From Massilia sp. PDC64 (lineage in GTDB: Bacteria > Pseudomonadota > Gammaproteobacteria > Burkholderiales > Burkholderiaceae_D): DNA of 64,000 nt. The stretch is taken from assembly GCF_900101265.1 (NCBI RefSeq), contig NZ_FMZS01000006.1, forward strand, positions 186,001 to 250,000, in the 5' to 3' direction. How positions within the stretch are numbered: position 1 is the first letter of the stretch; each line of letters opens with the position of its first letter. Under the pieces are notes generated by a model. The model made no database searches. It saw nothing but the letters and a program-made list of their open reading frames with translations, and was not told the origin of the DNA. Positions 24,177 to 32,352 of this stretch are shown here, one piece after another. The position numbers and the translations under genes are program-made.

Positions 24177-26650
24177 CGGGCCGGGACGACGACCTCGCGC
24201 GGTTGGAAGACGTCTGGCGCACGCGGCGCGGCTGGCGCTTCTTCTCGTCCGTGAACAACACGAACATCGGCCTGCTGTACATCGGCACGGCGCTGCTGTT
24301 CTTCATCCTCGCCGGCGTGCTGGGCCTCCTGATGCGCGTGCAGCTGGCCGTGCCGGGCAACGGCTTCCTCGGCGCCGAGACGTACAACCAGGTGTTCACG
24401 ATGCACGGCTCGGTGATGATGTTCCTGTTCGCGATCCCGATCGTGGAAGCCATCGCCGTGTACCTGCTGCCGAACATGCTGGGCGCGCGCGACCTGCCGT
24501 TCCCGCGCCTGTCCGCATACGCCTACTGGGCGTATGCCATCGGGGGCCTCGCATTCTTCTGCACCCTGTTCGTGGGCCTCGCGCCGGACGGCGGCTGGTT
24601 CATGTACCCGCCGCTGACAGGCTTGAAGTACTCGCCGGGACTCAACGCCGACTTCTGGCTGCTGGGCATCGGCTTCATCGAGATCTCCGCGATCGCCGGC
24701 GCCATCGAACTGATCGTCGGCATCCTGTTTACGCGCGCACCGGGCATGGCGCTGGGACGGATGCCCGTCTATGCGTGGGCCATGCTCGTCGTGGGCGTGA
24801 TGATCGTGTTCGCGTTCCCCGCCGTGATCGCGGGCACGGCGCTGCTGGAACTGGAGCGCGCGTTCGACTGGCCGTTCTTCCTGGCCGACCGCGGCGGCGA
24901 TCCGCTGTTGTGGCAGCACCTGTTCTGGTTCTTCGGCCACCCCGAGGTCTACATCATCTTCCTGCCGGCCGCCGGCATGGTGTCGACGATCGTGCCGACC
25001 CTCGCCGGTACGCGGCTCGTCGCGCGCCGCGCCATCATCGCGGCCCTCGTCGGCGTGGGCGTCTTCAGCTTCGGCCTGTGGGCGCACCACATGTTCACGG
25101 CGGGCCTCGGCACGCTGGAGATGGGGTTCGTGTCCGCGGCCAGCATGGCGGTGGCGGTGCCCACGGCGATCCAGGTGTTCGCGTGGATCGCCACGTTGTG
25201 GAAAGGGAAGGTGAAGGCGAACGCGCCCACGCTGTTCCTGCTCGGCTTCATGGCCATCTTCGTGCTGGGCGGGCTCACCGGGATCATGGTCGCCGTGATC
25301 CCGTTCGACTGGCAGGTGCACGACACGTATTTCGTCGTGGCGCACTTCCACTACGTGCTGATCGGCGGGATGGTGTTCCCCGTGTTCGCCGCGCTGTACT
25401 ACTGGCTGCCGCTCGTGAACGGCAACCGGTTATCGGAAGGGCTCGCGCGCTGGGTGTTCGGCCTGATGTTCGTCGGCTTCAACGTCGCGTTCTTTCCGAT
25501 GCACGTGACCGGCCTGCTCGGCATGCCGCGCCGCGTCTACACGTATGCGGCGGACCTCGGGTGGAACGGCCTGAACCTGCTGTCGACGGTGGGCGCGTTC
25601 GTGTTCGCGCTCGGCGTGCTGCTGTTCGCGTGGGATGCGTGGCGCTCGTTGCGCCGGCCCGAGCGCCCCGTCGGCAATCCGTGGCATGCACCCACGCTCG
25701 AGTGGCTGCCATCCGAAGACTACGGCAACCGCAGCATCCCGCGCATCGACTCCATCGACCCGCTGTGGGACCGGCCGGAGCTCGTGCGCGAGGTGGAGGA
25801 GGGCCGCCACTACCTGCCGCGCACGGCGACGGGCGCGCGCGAGACCATCGCCACGAGTCCCGTCGCGGCGGCCCCGCGCTACGTCCTCGTCCTGCCGGGC
25901 GACAGCTGGCTGCCGCTCGTCGCCGCCGCCGGCACGGCCGCGTTCTTCCTGCTGCTGACCGTGAAGCTCTACGTGCTCGCCTGGATCTGCGGCATCGCGG
26001 CCGTCGCGGCGGTGCTGGGCTGGATGTGGCAGTCGGACCGGGAGAGCGCCATCACCGGCGTGGACATTGGCCATGGCCAGTCGATACCGGTCGGCGCCGG
26101 CGGCACGGCATCGCACGCGTGGTGGGCGGCCATCGTCATGCTCGTCGTCGACCTCAGCATCTTCGCGTGCTTCGCGTTCGCCTACGTGCACGTGACGATG
26201 CGCCTGACGGTCTGCCCGCCGCCCGGTGCCACGCTGCCGTCGCAGGACGCGGCGCTGGTCTCCGCCGGCCTGCTGGTGCTGGGGTCGCTGCTCGTCTGGT
26301 TCGCGACGCGCGCCGTCGGCACGCGCCGCCTGCCGTGGCTCGTGCTGGCTGCGCTGGCTTGCGTGCTCGCGTCATGTGCGGTCGATGTGCGCGGCCTGCT
26401 GGCTGCCGGGCTGGATCCGACCGCCAGCGCGTGGGCCGCGGCCGTCGCGGCACTGGCCTCCTACCAGGGGCTGCACGTCGCGACGCTCGCCGTGTTGGCG
26501 CCGTATCTCGCCGCGCGCGCGTGGTGCGGCCTGCTGGGCGAACGCAGCCGCGCGTCGCTCGACACCATCGCGCTCGTCTGGCACGCGACGACGCTACAGG
26601 GCATCGCCGGGATGCTCGTCGTGCGGCTCGTGCCGCTGCTGATGGAGTGA
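24173..26650 (+). CDS. ctaD: Cytochrome c oxidase fused subunits I and III
   Basis: An 825-residue fusion of the catalytic heme-copper subunit I (about 1-560) and a subunit III-like domain (about 600-825). Subunit I ligands are present: His78 (low-spin heme), GHPEVYI with His256, Glu258 and Tyr260, WAHHMF with His305/306 (CuB), and VAHFHYVL with His391/393. The proton D-channel Asp is in ARDLPFPRL. At the position of the conserved K-channel Lys (canonical PTGIKVF) this protein has PTAIQVF, Gln334. Subunit III is compact and hydrophobic (HAWWAAIVMLVVDLSIFACF). The frame is continuous, so the fusion is genuine. The enzyme reduces oxygen to water and pumps protons. Confidence 0.93.
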   Translation: MTGRDDDLARLEDVWRTRRGWRFFSSVNNTNIGLLYIGTALLFFILAGVLGLLMRVQLAVPGNGFLGAETYNQVFTMHGSVMMFLFAIPIVEAIAVYLLPNMLGARDLPFPRLSAYAYWAYAIGGLAFFCTLFVGLAPDGGWFMYPPLTGLKYSPGLNADFWLLGIGFIEISAIAGAIELIVGILFTRAPGMALGRMPVYAWAMLVVGVMIVFAFPAVIAGTALLELERAFDWPFFLADRGGDPLLWQHLFWFFGHPEVYIIFLPAAGMVSTIVPTLAGTRLVARRAIIAALVGVGVFSFGLWAHHMFTAGLGTLEMGFVSAASMAVAVPTAIQVFAWIATLWKGKVKANAPTLFLLGFMAIFVLGGLTGIMVAVIPFDWQVHDTYFVVAHFHYVLIGGMVFPVFAALYYWLPLVNGNRLSEGLARWVFGLMFVGFNVAFFPMHVTGLLGMPRRVYTYAADLGWNGLNLLSTVGAFVFALGVLLFAWDAWRSLRRPERPVGNPWHAPTLEWLPSEDYGNRSIPRIDSIDPLWDRPELVREVEEGRHYLPRTATGARETIATSPVAAAPRYVLVLPGDSWLPLVAAAGTAAFFLLLTVKLYVLAWICGIAAVAAVLGWMWQSDRESAITGVDIGHGQSIPVGAGGTASHAWWAAIVMLVVDLSIFACFAFAYVHVTMRLTVCPPPGATLPSQDAALVSAGLLVLGSLLVWFATRAVGTRRLPWLVLAALACVLASCAVDVRGLLAAGLDPTASAWAAAVAALASYQGLHVATLAVLAPYLAARAWCGLLGERSRASLDTIALVWHATTLQGIAGMLVVRLVPLLME

Positions 26651-26652
26651 CG

Positions 26653-26994
26653 ATGACGCTGCCGCGCATCCGCGAATCGTTCTGGCGCCGCCTGCTGGCG
26701 GGGACCTTGCCGCTGCTCGTGTGGAGCCTCCACTTCGCCTTCACCTACGGCGTCGCGGCGGCGCAGTGCACGCCGGCCGCCATGCGTCCCGGCGGGCCGG
26801 ACCGCGTGCTGCTGGGCGCCGTCACCCTGGCTGCCGTCGGCGCGTGCGCGTGGCTCGCGTGGCGCGCCCGCGGGGTGCCCCGGCGTATTGATGCCGGCCT
26901 GCTCGACTGGGCCCGCCTCGTGCTGGCCGTGCTCGCCCTGGTAGCGGTGGCGTGGACGGGCGTGCCGCTACTGTTGGTAGCGGGCTGCGCCTGA
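26653..26994 (+). CDS. Small membrane protein of the oxidase operon
   Basis: A 113-residue hydrophobic protein with three likely membrane helices (about 15-38, 50-68, 82-110). I do not recognise a family. It starts 2 bp after the oxidase I/III stop with no other gene between them, so it is very probably in the same operon. Its size and topology fit a subunit IV-like stabilising or assembly polypeptide. No heme or metal motif is seen; a few Cys (AAAQCTPAAM and the terminal AGCA) are present but isolated. It is the last gene before the T6SS locus. Confidence 0.7.
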   Translation: MTLPRIRESFWRRLLAGTLPLLVWSLHFAFTYGVAAAQCTPAAMRPGGPDRVLLGAVTLAAVGACAWLAWRARGVPRRIDAGLLDWARLVLAVLALVAVAWTGVPLLLVAGCA

Positions 26995-27002
26995 ATGCCA
27001 TA

Positions 27003-27030
27003 TTGACATCTCTTGTAGAGAAATTACAAC
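27003..27030 (+). promoter_or_regulatory. Sigma70-type promoter, TTGACA N16 TACAAC
   Basis: A perfect -35 box TTGACA (27003-27008) is followed after 16 bp by TACAAC (27025-27030), four of six matches to TATAAT. Transcription would start near 27037, just before a GGAGG ribosome binding site (27043-27047) and a 25-codon ORF. The local sequence is much more AT-rich than the surroundings. It could drive the small ORFs and also read into the T6SS operon that begins at 27304. A second -10-like TATAGT lies at 27180-27185 but has no good -35. Confidence 0.55.
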
Positions 27031-27053
27031 CATCGTTCCATCGGAGGCAATCA

Positions 27054-27131
27054 ATGCCCTCCATTTGGCTCAGCCGTGCCGAAAATGAGCGCGTGCTGGA
27101 ACTCTTGTCAACCATTTTGGGCAAAGATTAA
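27054..27131 (+). CDS. Possible small protein or leader peptide (25 aa)
   Basis: An ATG at 27054 opens a 25-residue frame (MPSIWLSRAENERVLELLST then five more residues) that could form an amphipathic helix. It has a strong ribosome binding site GGAGG 6 bases upstream and a promoter-like sequence immediately before that. A second mini-frame of 17 residues (27132-27185, MQKNLRFLLTTSTLNGV) starts directly after its stop. I do not recognise either. They may be a true small protein, translated leader peptides controlling T6SS expression, or a gene remnant. The 309-bp gap between the oxidase operon and tssA holds nothing else clear. Confidence 0.4.
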   Translation: MPSIWLSRAENERVLELLSTILGKD

Positions 27132-27303
27132 TGCAAAAAAATTTACGTTTCTTGTTAACGACGAGCACGCTAAATGGCGTATAGTGCGCGATTCGTGGGG
27201 GAAAATCCTCACGAAAAATTACTAAATAAGAACCGCGCGCGGCCCCGATGCCGTGACGACGAGTTCGAACTCTGTCCTAAAACTAGTAAGAACGCGCACA
27301 ATC

Positions 27304-28365
27304 ATGAGTATTGTCGACGTCGATGTCCTGCTCGAGGAATTGGAGGAGGCCGCCCCTTGCGGACCGAATCTCGAGTATGACCCCGCATTCCTGGAGCTCG
27401 AGCAGAGTGCGCTCGGCAAGCCGGAAGTCCAGTATGGGGACACGATCGTCCCCGCCGTCCCCCCCGAATGGAAGCAAGTCAAGAAGCAGGCCCTCGAGCT
27501 GCTCGGGCGTACGCGCGACCTGCGCGTGGCGATGCCGCTCGTGCGCGCGCTGCTGGCGCTGCACGCGCTGCCCGGCTTCGCCGACGGCGTGCGCCTGCTC
27601 GAACGCCTCGTGGTCGAGCGCTGGGACGGCGTCCACCCCGAGCTCGATCCGGATGACGACAACGACCCCACGTTGCGCATCAATTGCCTGGCCCAGTTGA
27701 CCGACCCGGCGACGACCCTGCGCGAACTGCGCGAGACCGCCTTCGTCATGCTGCCCGGCCTGGGACCGCTGACCCTGCGCGTGCTGGAGCAGGCACACGG
27801 CGAAGCGCCGGTACCGGACGGGCAGACCGCGCTGGCGCCCGATTCGATCGACGCCGCGCTGGCCGACGTGTCCGACGACGCCATGGAGGTCGCCACCAGC
27901 GCCGTCAACGGTGCGCTGGACAGCGTGATCAACCTGGAAGCCGCGCTCGCGCACCACGTGGGCAGCGCGCAGTCGCTGAACCTGACGCCGCTTACACGCC
28001 AGCTGCGCCGCATGGCCGACCTGCTGGCCCGCCGTGCGCAGTCCGCGCCCGAGGCCCCGGCCGCAGCGCCTGATGGCGACGACGCCGTGGCACCGGTCGG
28101 CGCCACGGCCGCGCCCCGTAGCGCGGCCATCACGGGCGACGTGACGAGTCGCGCCGACGTGGTCCGCATGATCGACAAGATTCTCGCCTACTACCAGCGC
28201 TACGAGCCGTCGAGCCCCGTGCCGATGCTGCTGGAACGGGCCAAGCAGCTCGCGCCGATGACCTTCATGGAAGTCATGGAGAACCTGGCGCCGGACAGCT
28301 TGCAGCAGTTGTACGTGATCCGTGGACCGCGGCCGGGCGAGTCCAACGGGTCGGACGATTATTGA
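27304..28365 (+). CDS. tssA: T6SS protein TssA (ImpA)
   Basis: A 353-residue TssA of the ImpA N-terminal-domain family; the usual size for the short type is about 340-380. The N-terminal domain (about 5-130) has LEEAAPCGPNLEYDPAFLEL and PEWKQVKKQALELLGRTRDL; the C-terminal region contains YYQRYEPSSPVPMLLERAKQL, the conserved C-terminal oligomerisation motif. TssA caps and coordinates baseplate and sheath assembly. It is first in the long T6SS operon. The ATG at 27304 gives MSIVDVDVLLEE; an upstream in-frame ATG at 27253 would add 17 residues not typical of the family. The upstream region is AT-rich and probably holds the promoter. Confidence 0.92.
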   Translation: MSIVDVDVLLEELEEAAPCGPNLEYDPAFLELEQSALGKPEVQYGDTIVPAVPPEWKQVKKQALELLGRTRDLRVAMPLVRALLALHALPGFADGVRLLERLVVERWDGVHPELDPDDDNDPTLRINCLAQLTDPATTLRELRETAFVMLPGLGPLTLRVLEQAHGEAPVPDGQTALAPDSIDAALADVSDDAMEVATSAVNGALDSVINLEAALAHHVGSAQSLNLTPLTRQLRRMADLLARRAQSAPEAPAAAPDGDDAVAPVGATAAPRSAAITGDVTSRADVVRMIDKILAYYQRYEPSSPVPMLLERAKQLAPMTFMEVMENLAPDSLQQLYVIRGPRPGESNGSDDY

Positions 28366-28406
28366 ATCCAGCAGGCCGGTAGCAGTTCATTCAAGGAGGA
28401 GTAAAC

Positions 28407-28907
28407 GTGGGCAAAGAAAGTAGCCAGAAGTTCATCGCACGCAATCGCGCACCGCGCGTGCAGATCGAGTACGACGTCGAAGTGTACGGCGCCGAGAAGA
28501 AGGTGCAGCTGCCGTTCGTGATGGGCGTCCTGGCCGACCTGTCGGGCCAGCCCGCCGAGCCGCTGGCGCCGGTCGCGGAGCGCAAGTTCCTCGAGATCGA
28601 CGTCGACAACTTCGACGAACGCCTGAAGGCCATGAAGCCGCGCGTCGCGGTGCAGGTGCCGAACACGCTGACGGGCGAGGGCAACCTGGCCGTCGACATG
28701 ACGTTCGAAAGCATGGACGACTTCACCCCGGCCGCCATCGCGCGCAAGGTGGATTCGCTGAACAAGCTGCTCGAGGCGCGCGGCCAGCTGGCCAACCTGA
28801 TGACCTACATGGACGGCAAGACGGGCGCGGAAGAGCTGATCTCCAAGCTGCTCGCCGAACCCGCGCTGATGCAGGCGCTGACGTCCGCACCGAAGCCCAC
28901 CGAATAA
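28407..28907 (+). CDS. tssB: T6SS contractile sheath small subunit TssB
   Basis: A 166-residue TssB (VipA/ImpB) that pairs with TssC to form the contractile sheath. Conserved segments are QKFIARNRAPRVQIEYDVE at the N-terminus, KKVQLPFVMGVLADLSG and the C-terminal LANLMTYMDGKTGAEELI. Translation starts at GTG with a GGAGGAG site just before it. It lies directly upstream of tssC (16 bp), the invariable order, and 41 bp after tssA. Size and motifs are standard. Confidence 0.96.
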   Translation: MGKESSQKFIARNRAPRVQIEYDVEVYGAEKKVQLPFVMGVLADLSGQPAEPLAPVAERKFLEIDVDNFDERLKAMKPRVAVQVPNTLTGEGNLAVDMTFESMDDFTPAAIARKVDSLNKLLEARGQLANLMTYMDGKTGAEELISKLLAEPALMQALTSAPKPTE

Positions 28908-28923
28908 GAGACAGGAGAACGAC

Positions 28924-30411
28924 ATGTCCGAAGCGTTAGCACAAGCACAGCAGGAGTCCGGCACGCTCGAGATGAGCGACTTCGGCGCGCTGCTGCAGAA
29001 GGAATTCAAGCCGCAATCCGACAAGGCCAAGGAATCGGTCGAAGTCGCCGTACGCACCCTGGCCGAGCAGGCGCTCGCCGGCACCAACCTGATCACCAGC
29101 GACGTGCTGGGCACGATCCAGAGCCTGATCGCCGCGCTCGACAAGAAGCTCACGGAGCAGATCAACCTGATCATGCACACGGAGGAGTTCCAGAAGGTCG
29201 AAAGCGCCTGGCGCGGCCTGCACTACCTGGTGAACAACACCGAAACCGACGAGATGCTCAAGATCCGCGTGATGAACATCTCGAAGAACGATCTCGGCAA
29301 GACCCTCAAGAAGTTCAAGGGCACGGCCTGGGACCAGAGCCCGATCTTCAAGAAGATGTACGAGGAAGAGTTCGGCCAGTTCGGCGGCGAGCCGTTCGGT
29401 TCCATCGTGGCCGACTACTACTTCGACAACAGCGCGCCGGACGTCGAGCTGCTGTCGTCGATGGCGAAGATCGCCGCCGCCGCGCACGCGCCGTTCATCG
29501 CGGCCGCCGCGCCGTCCGTCATGCTGATGGAGAACTGGAACGAGCTGGCCAACCCGCGCGACCTGACGAAGATCTTCCAGACGCCGGAACACGCCGCCTG
29601 GCGCTCGTTCCGCGAGTCCGAGGATTCGCGCTACGTCGGCCTGACCATGCCGCGTTTCCTGGCACGCCAGCCGTACGGCGCCAAGACCGACCCGGTCGAG
29701 GAATTCGACTTCGAGGAAGACACCAGCGCCCCGAACAGCAAGGGCTATACCTGGGCCAACTCGGCCTACGCGATGGCCGTCAACATCAACCGCTCGTTCA
29801 AGGAATACGGCTGGTGCTCGCGCATCCGCGGCATCGAGTCCGGCGGCGCGGTGGAGGGCCTGCCGGTGCACTCGTTCCCGACCGACGACGGCGGTGTCGA
29901 CATGCAGTGCCCGACCGAGATCGCCATCTCGGACCGCCGCGAGGCAGAACTGGCCGCCAACGGCTTCATGCCGCTGGTGCACAAGAAGAACACGGACTTC
30001 GCCGCCTTCATCGGCGCGCAGTCGCTGCACAAGCCGGCCGAGTACGACGATCCGGACGCCAGCGCCAATGCCGCCCTGGCCGCGCGCCTGCCGTACCTGT
30101 TCGCGACCTGCCGCTTCGCGCACTACCTGAAGTGCATCGTGCGCGACAAGATCGGCTCGTTCAAGGAACGCGACGACATGGAGCGCTGGCTGACCAAGTG
30201 GATCATGCAATACGTGGACGGCGACCCGGTCAACTCGAGCGAGACGACCAAGGCCAAGAAGCCGCTGGCCGCGGCCGAAGTGGTGCTGGAAGAAGTGGAA
30301 GGCAACCCGGGCTACTACACGTCCAAGTTCTTCCTGCGTCCGCACTACCAGCTGGAAGGCCTGACCGTGTCGCTGCGCCTCGTCTCGAAGCTGCCGTCGG
30401 CAAAGGGCTGA
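28924..30411 (+). CDS. tssC: T6SS contractile sheath large subunit TssC
   Basis: A 495-residue TssC (VipB/ImpC), the large sheath subunit; 490-500 residues is normal. Segments of the family are KVESAWRGLHYLVNNTETDE, FKKMYEEEFGQFGGEPFG, PRFLARQPYG, FCSR-like CSRIRGIESGGAVEGL and the C-terminal YQLEGLTVSLRLVSKLPS. It polymerises with TssB around the Hcp tube and contracts to fire. CAGGAGAAC precedes the ATG. A small GC hairpin and a short gap separate it from hcp, which may help set different expression levels. Confidence 0.97.
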   Translation: MSEALAQAQQESGTLEMSDFGALLQKEFKPQSDKAKESVEVAVRTLAEQALAGTNLITSDVLGTIQSLIAALDKKLTEQINLIMHTEEFQKVESAWRGLHYLVNNTETDEMLKIRVMNISKNDLGKTLKKFKGTAWDQSPIFKKMYEEEFGQFGGEPFGSIVADYYFDNSAPDVELLSSMAKIAAAAHAPFIAAAAPSVMLMENWNELANPRDLTKIFQTPEHAAWRSFRESEDSRYVGLTMPRFLARQPYGAKTDPVEEFDFEEDTSAPNSKGYTWANSAYAMAVNINRSFKEYGWCSRIRGIESGGAVEGLPVHSFPTDDGGVDMQCPTEIAISDRREAELAANGFMPLVHKKNTDFAAFIGAQSLHKPAEYDDPDASANAALAARLPYLFATCRFAHYLKCIVRDKIGSFKERDDMERWLTKWIMQYVDGDPVNSSETTKAKKPLAAAEVVLEEVEGNPGYYTSKFFLRPHYQLEGLTVSLRLVSKLPSAKG

Positions 30412-30427
30412 CCGTTTTTTGAAGTCC

Positions 30428-30448
30428 CGCGCGGGCGCTGTCCGCGCG
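30428..30448 (+). promoter_or_regulatory. GC-rich hairpin between tssC and hcp
   Basis: The sequence CGCGCGG, a 7-base loop, and CCGCGCG form a 7-bp stem about 35 bases before the hcp start and 17 bases after the tssC stop. There is no T-run after it, so it is not an intrinsic terminator. It could protect or process the mRNA and, with the stronger hairpin after hcp, flank the hcp message. This is inference. Confidence 0.4.
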
Positions 30449-30482
30449 TATTCGGAAGTACAACCAACAAGGAGAAGAAGAC

Positions 30483-30980
30483 ATGGCATTGGATATGTTC
30501 ATCAACCTGGGCCCCAACATCAAGGGCGAATCGCGCGACAAAGTCCAGGGCAAGGCAGGCGACGTCGACGTCCTGGCCTGGAGCTGGGGCGCGAGCCAGT
30601 CCGGCACCACCCACATGGGCGGCGGCGGCGGCGCCGGCAAGGCCAACTTCCAGGACCTGTCGTTCACCAAGTACATCGACAGCGCCAGCACGGCGCTGAT
30701 GTTCGCGCTGGCCCGCGGCACGCACATCCCGAAAGTCGTCCTGCTGGTGCGCAAGGCCGGTGAAGGCCAGATCAAGTACCTGCAGATCACCATGGAAGAA
30801 GTGATGGTCACGTCGATCTCGACCGGCGGCAGCGGCGGCGAAGACCGCCTGACGGAAAACGTCACCCTGAACTTCGCCAAGGTGGCCGTCGCCTACACGC
30901 CGCAAACCGCCACCGGTGGCGCCGGCGCCGAAAAGACCTTCACCTGGGACATCGCCGAGAACCACGGCGAAGTCAAGTAA
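30483..30980 (+). CDS. hcp: T6SS tube protein Hcp (TssD)
   Basis: A 165-residue Hcp that forms the hexameric rings of the inner tube and is secreted; typical length is 160-170. It begins MALDMFINLGPNIKGESRD, and has KANFQDLSFTKYIDSASTAL, GQIKYLQITMEEVMVTSIS and the C-terminal FAKVAVAYTPQ. The ribosome binding site AAGGAGAAG is strong. Hairpins on both sides (30428-30448 and 30994-31024) may let hcp reach higher levels than its neighbours. Hcp can also act as carrier for small effectors. Confidence 0.97.
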   Translation: MALDMFINLGPNIKGESRDKVQGKAGDVDVLAWSWGASQSGTTHMGGGGGAGKANFQDLSFTKYIDSASTALMFALARGTHIPKVVLLVRKAGEGQIKYLQITMEEVMVTSISTGGSGGEDRLTENVTLNFAKVAVAYTPQTATGGAGAEKTFTWDIAENHGEVK

Positions 30981-30993
30981 GCGTCCATCGACG

Positions 30994-31024
30994 GGCGTCC
31001 GCCGGCCGCATGCCGGCGGACGCC
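30994..31024 (+). promoter_or_regulatory. Strong 13-bp hairpin immediately after hcp
   Basis: The arms GGCGTCCGCCGGC and GCCGGCGGACGCC are perfect complements around the 5-base loop CGCAT, beginning 14 bases after the hcp stop. It is the strongest hairpin I found in the T6SS operon. No T-run follows, so full termination is unlikely; it may stall polymerase partly or block 3' exonucleases, raising Hcp relative to downstream subunits. Confidence 0.6.
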
Positions 31025-31070
31025 GGTTGCCATACCAAGCATCGGTGCCGCGGGCACCCGGGAGTTCACC

Positions 31071-31853
31071 ATGACAGCTCAACAGCTCGTTCAACAGGGC
31101 GATTTGTCCGGCGCCCTCGCGGCGCTGCAGGATGGGGTGCGCAAGAACAGCGCCGACCCGAAACTGCGCGTGTTCCTGTTCCAGCTGCTGTCCGTGCTGG
31201 GCCAGTGGAACCGTGCGCTGACGCAGCTGAACGTCGCGGGCGAACTGGATGCCGGCGCGCTGCCGATGGTGCAGACCTATCGCGAGGCGATCCAGTGCGA
31301 AGCCCTGCGCGCCGAGATCTTCGCAGGCCGGCGCGCGCCCGTGATCTTCGGCGAGCCGCAGCCCTGGATGGCCCAGCTGGCCGAAGCCCTGAAACTCGAC
31401 GCCACCGACCCGGATGCCGCCGCCAACCTGCGCGCCGCCGCGTTCGACGCCGCGCCCGCATCGCCCGGCACCATCGACAGTGCGCGCTTCGACTGGCTGG
31501 CCGATGCCGACGGCCGCCTCGGCCCCGTGCTGGAAGCGATCGTCAATGGGCGCTACGTGTGGGTCCCGTTCATGCGCATCGCCCGCATCGAGATCGATCC
31601 GCCCACCGACCTGCGCGACGCCGTCTGGACGGCCGTCACCTTCACGTGGACGAACGGCGCCCAGGCCGTCGGGCTGATCCCGACCCGCTACCCGGGCAGC
31701 GTCGAAGCCGGCGACGACGCGCTGAAGCTCGCGCGCAAGACCGAATGGACGGGCGAGTTCCCGCTCGGCCAGCGCATGTTCACGAACGGTGACGACGACT
31801 TCCCGCTGATGGACGCGCGCCTGATCGAATTCGACAGCAGGGATCATGGCTGA
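31071..31853 (+). CDS. tagJ: T6SS-associated protein TagJ (ImpE)
   Basis: A 260-residue TagJ/ImpE protein. The N-terminal part has TPR-like helices (MTAQQLVQQGDLSGALAALQ and the next ten to forty residues), and the C-terminal domain contains RFDWLADADGRLGPVLEAI and YVWVPFMRIARIEIDPP with LRDAVWTAV, the usual ImpE fold. TagJ binds TssB in some systems and is thought to modulate ClpV-dependent sheath disassembly. The start follows hcp and its hairpin, and its stop overlaps the tssE start by 8 bp. It is found only in some T6SS subtypes, often with FHA and TagF. Confidence 0.92.
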   Translation: MTAQQLVQQGDLSGALAALQDGVRKNSADPKLRVFLFQLLSVLGQWNRALTQLNVAGELDAGALPMVQTYREAIQCEALRAEIFAGRRAPVIFGEPQPWMAQLAEALKLDATDPDAAANLRAAAFDAAPASPGTIDSARFDWLADADGRLGPVLEAIVNGRYVWVPFMRIARIEIDPPTDLRDAVWTAVTFTWTNGAQAVGLIPTRYPGSVEAGDDALKLARKTEWTGEFPLGQRMFTNGDDDFPLMDARLIEFDSRDHG

Positions 31854-32352
31854 ACTGGCACCGCGCGAGCGCCTGCAACCGTCGCTGCTCGACCGCCTCA
31901 CCGACGATGAGCCCGACCAGGAGGTCGAGTCGCGCGAACGGCGCGTACTGTCGGTGCGCGGCCTGCGCGAAGGCGTGCTGCGCGACCTCGCGTGGCTGCT
32001 GAACACGACCAATCTGCTGTCCGTTTCCGACGTGCCGCGCCTGCCGCACCTGGCGAATTCCGTCCTCAACTACGGCATGCCCGACATGTCCGGCGCATCG
32101 CTGGCGAACATGAACGCGGCCGACCTGGAACGCGCGATCCGCCAGGCCATCTGGGATTTCGAGCCGCGCCTGATCCGCTCGTCCGTGTCGGTGAAAGTGA
32201 TGCCGCAGCAGGACTCGATCAGCAAGATCATGTTCGAGATCCAGGCCGACATGTGGGCCCAACCGTATCCCGAGCGCCTGTTCCTCAAGACCGAGCTCGA
32301 TCTCGATCTTGCGCAGATCAGCCTCACCGAATTCTCCAGCGCACGGACATGA
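31846..32352 (+). CDS. tssE: T6SS baseplate protein TssE
   Basis: A 168-residue TssE, homologous to phage T4 gp25, part of the baseplate wedge from which sheath polymerises. Features are the N-terminal RERLQPSLLDRLTDDEPDQ, VLRDLAWLLNTTNLLSV with LPHLANSVLNYGMPDMSG, and the gp25 signature IRQAIWDFEPRLI near residue 95. It overlaps tagJ by 8 bp and tssF by ATGA. Size and motifs are standard for the family. Confidence 0.95.
   Translation: MAELAPRERLQPSLLDRLTDDEPDQEVESRERRVLSVRGLREGVLRDLAWLLNTTNLLSVSDVPRLPHLANSVLNYGMPDMSGASLANMNAADLERAIRQAIWDFEPRLIRSSVSVKVMPQQDSISKIMFEIQADMWAQPYPERLFLKTELDLDLAQISLTEFSSART

Noticed and set aside
24173..26650. Possible frameshift or missed stop between oxidase subunits I and III
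   Set aside because: The frame is continuous with a normal linker and membrane segments, and I/III fusions are known in caa3-type oxidases.
27175..27189. A GG-N10-GC pattern before tssA that might be a sigma54 promoter
   Set aside because: Only the GG and GC spacing fits; the -12 element lacks the TTGC core, so it is not better than chance in GC-rich DNA.
30994..31024. The hairpin after hcp considered as an intrinsic terminator
   Set aside because: The stem is strong but is followed by GGTTGCCATACC, not a T-run, and the operon clearly continues with tagJ and tssE.
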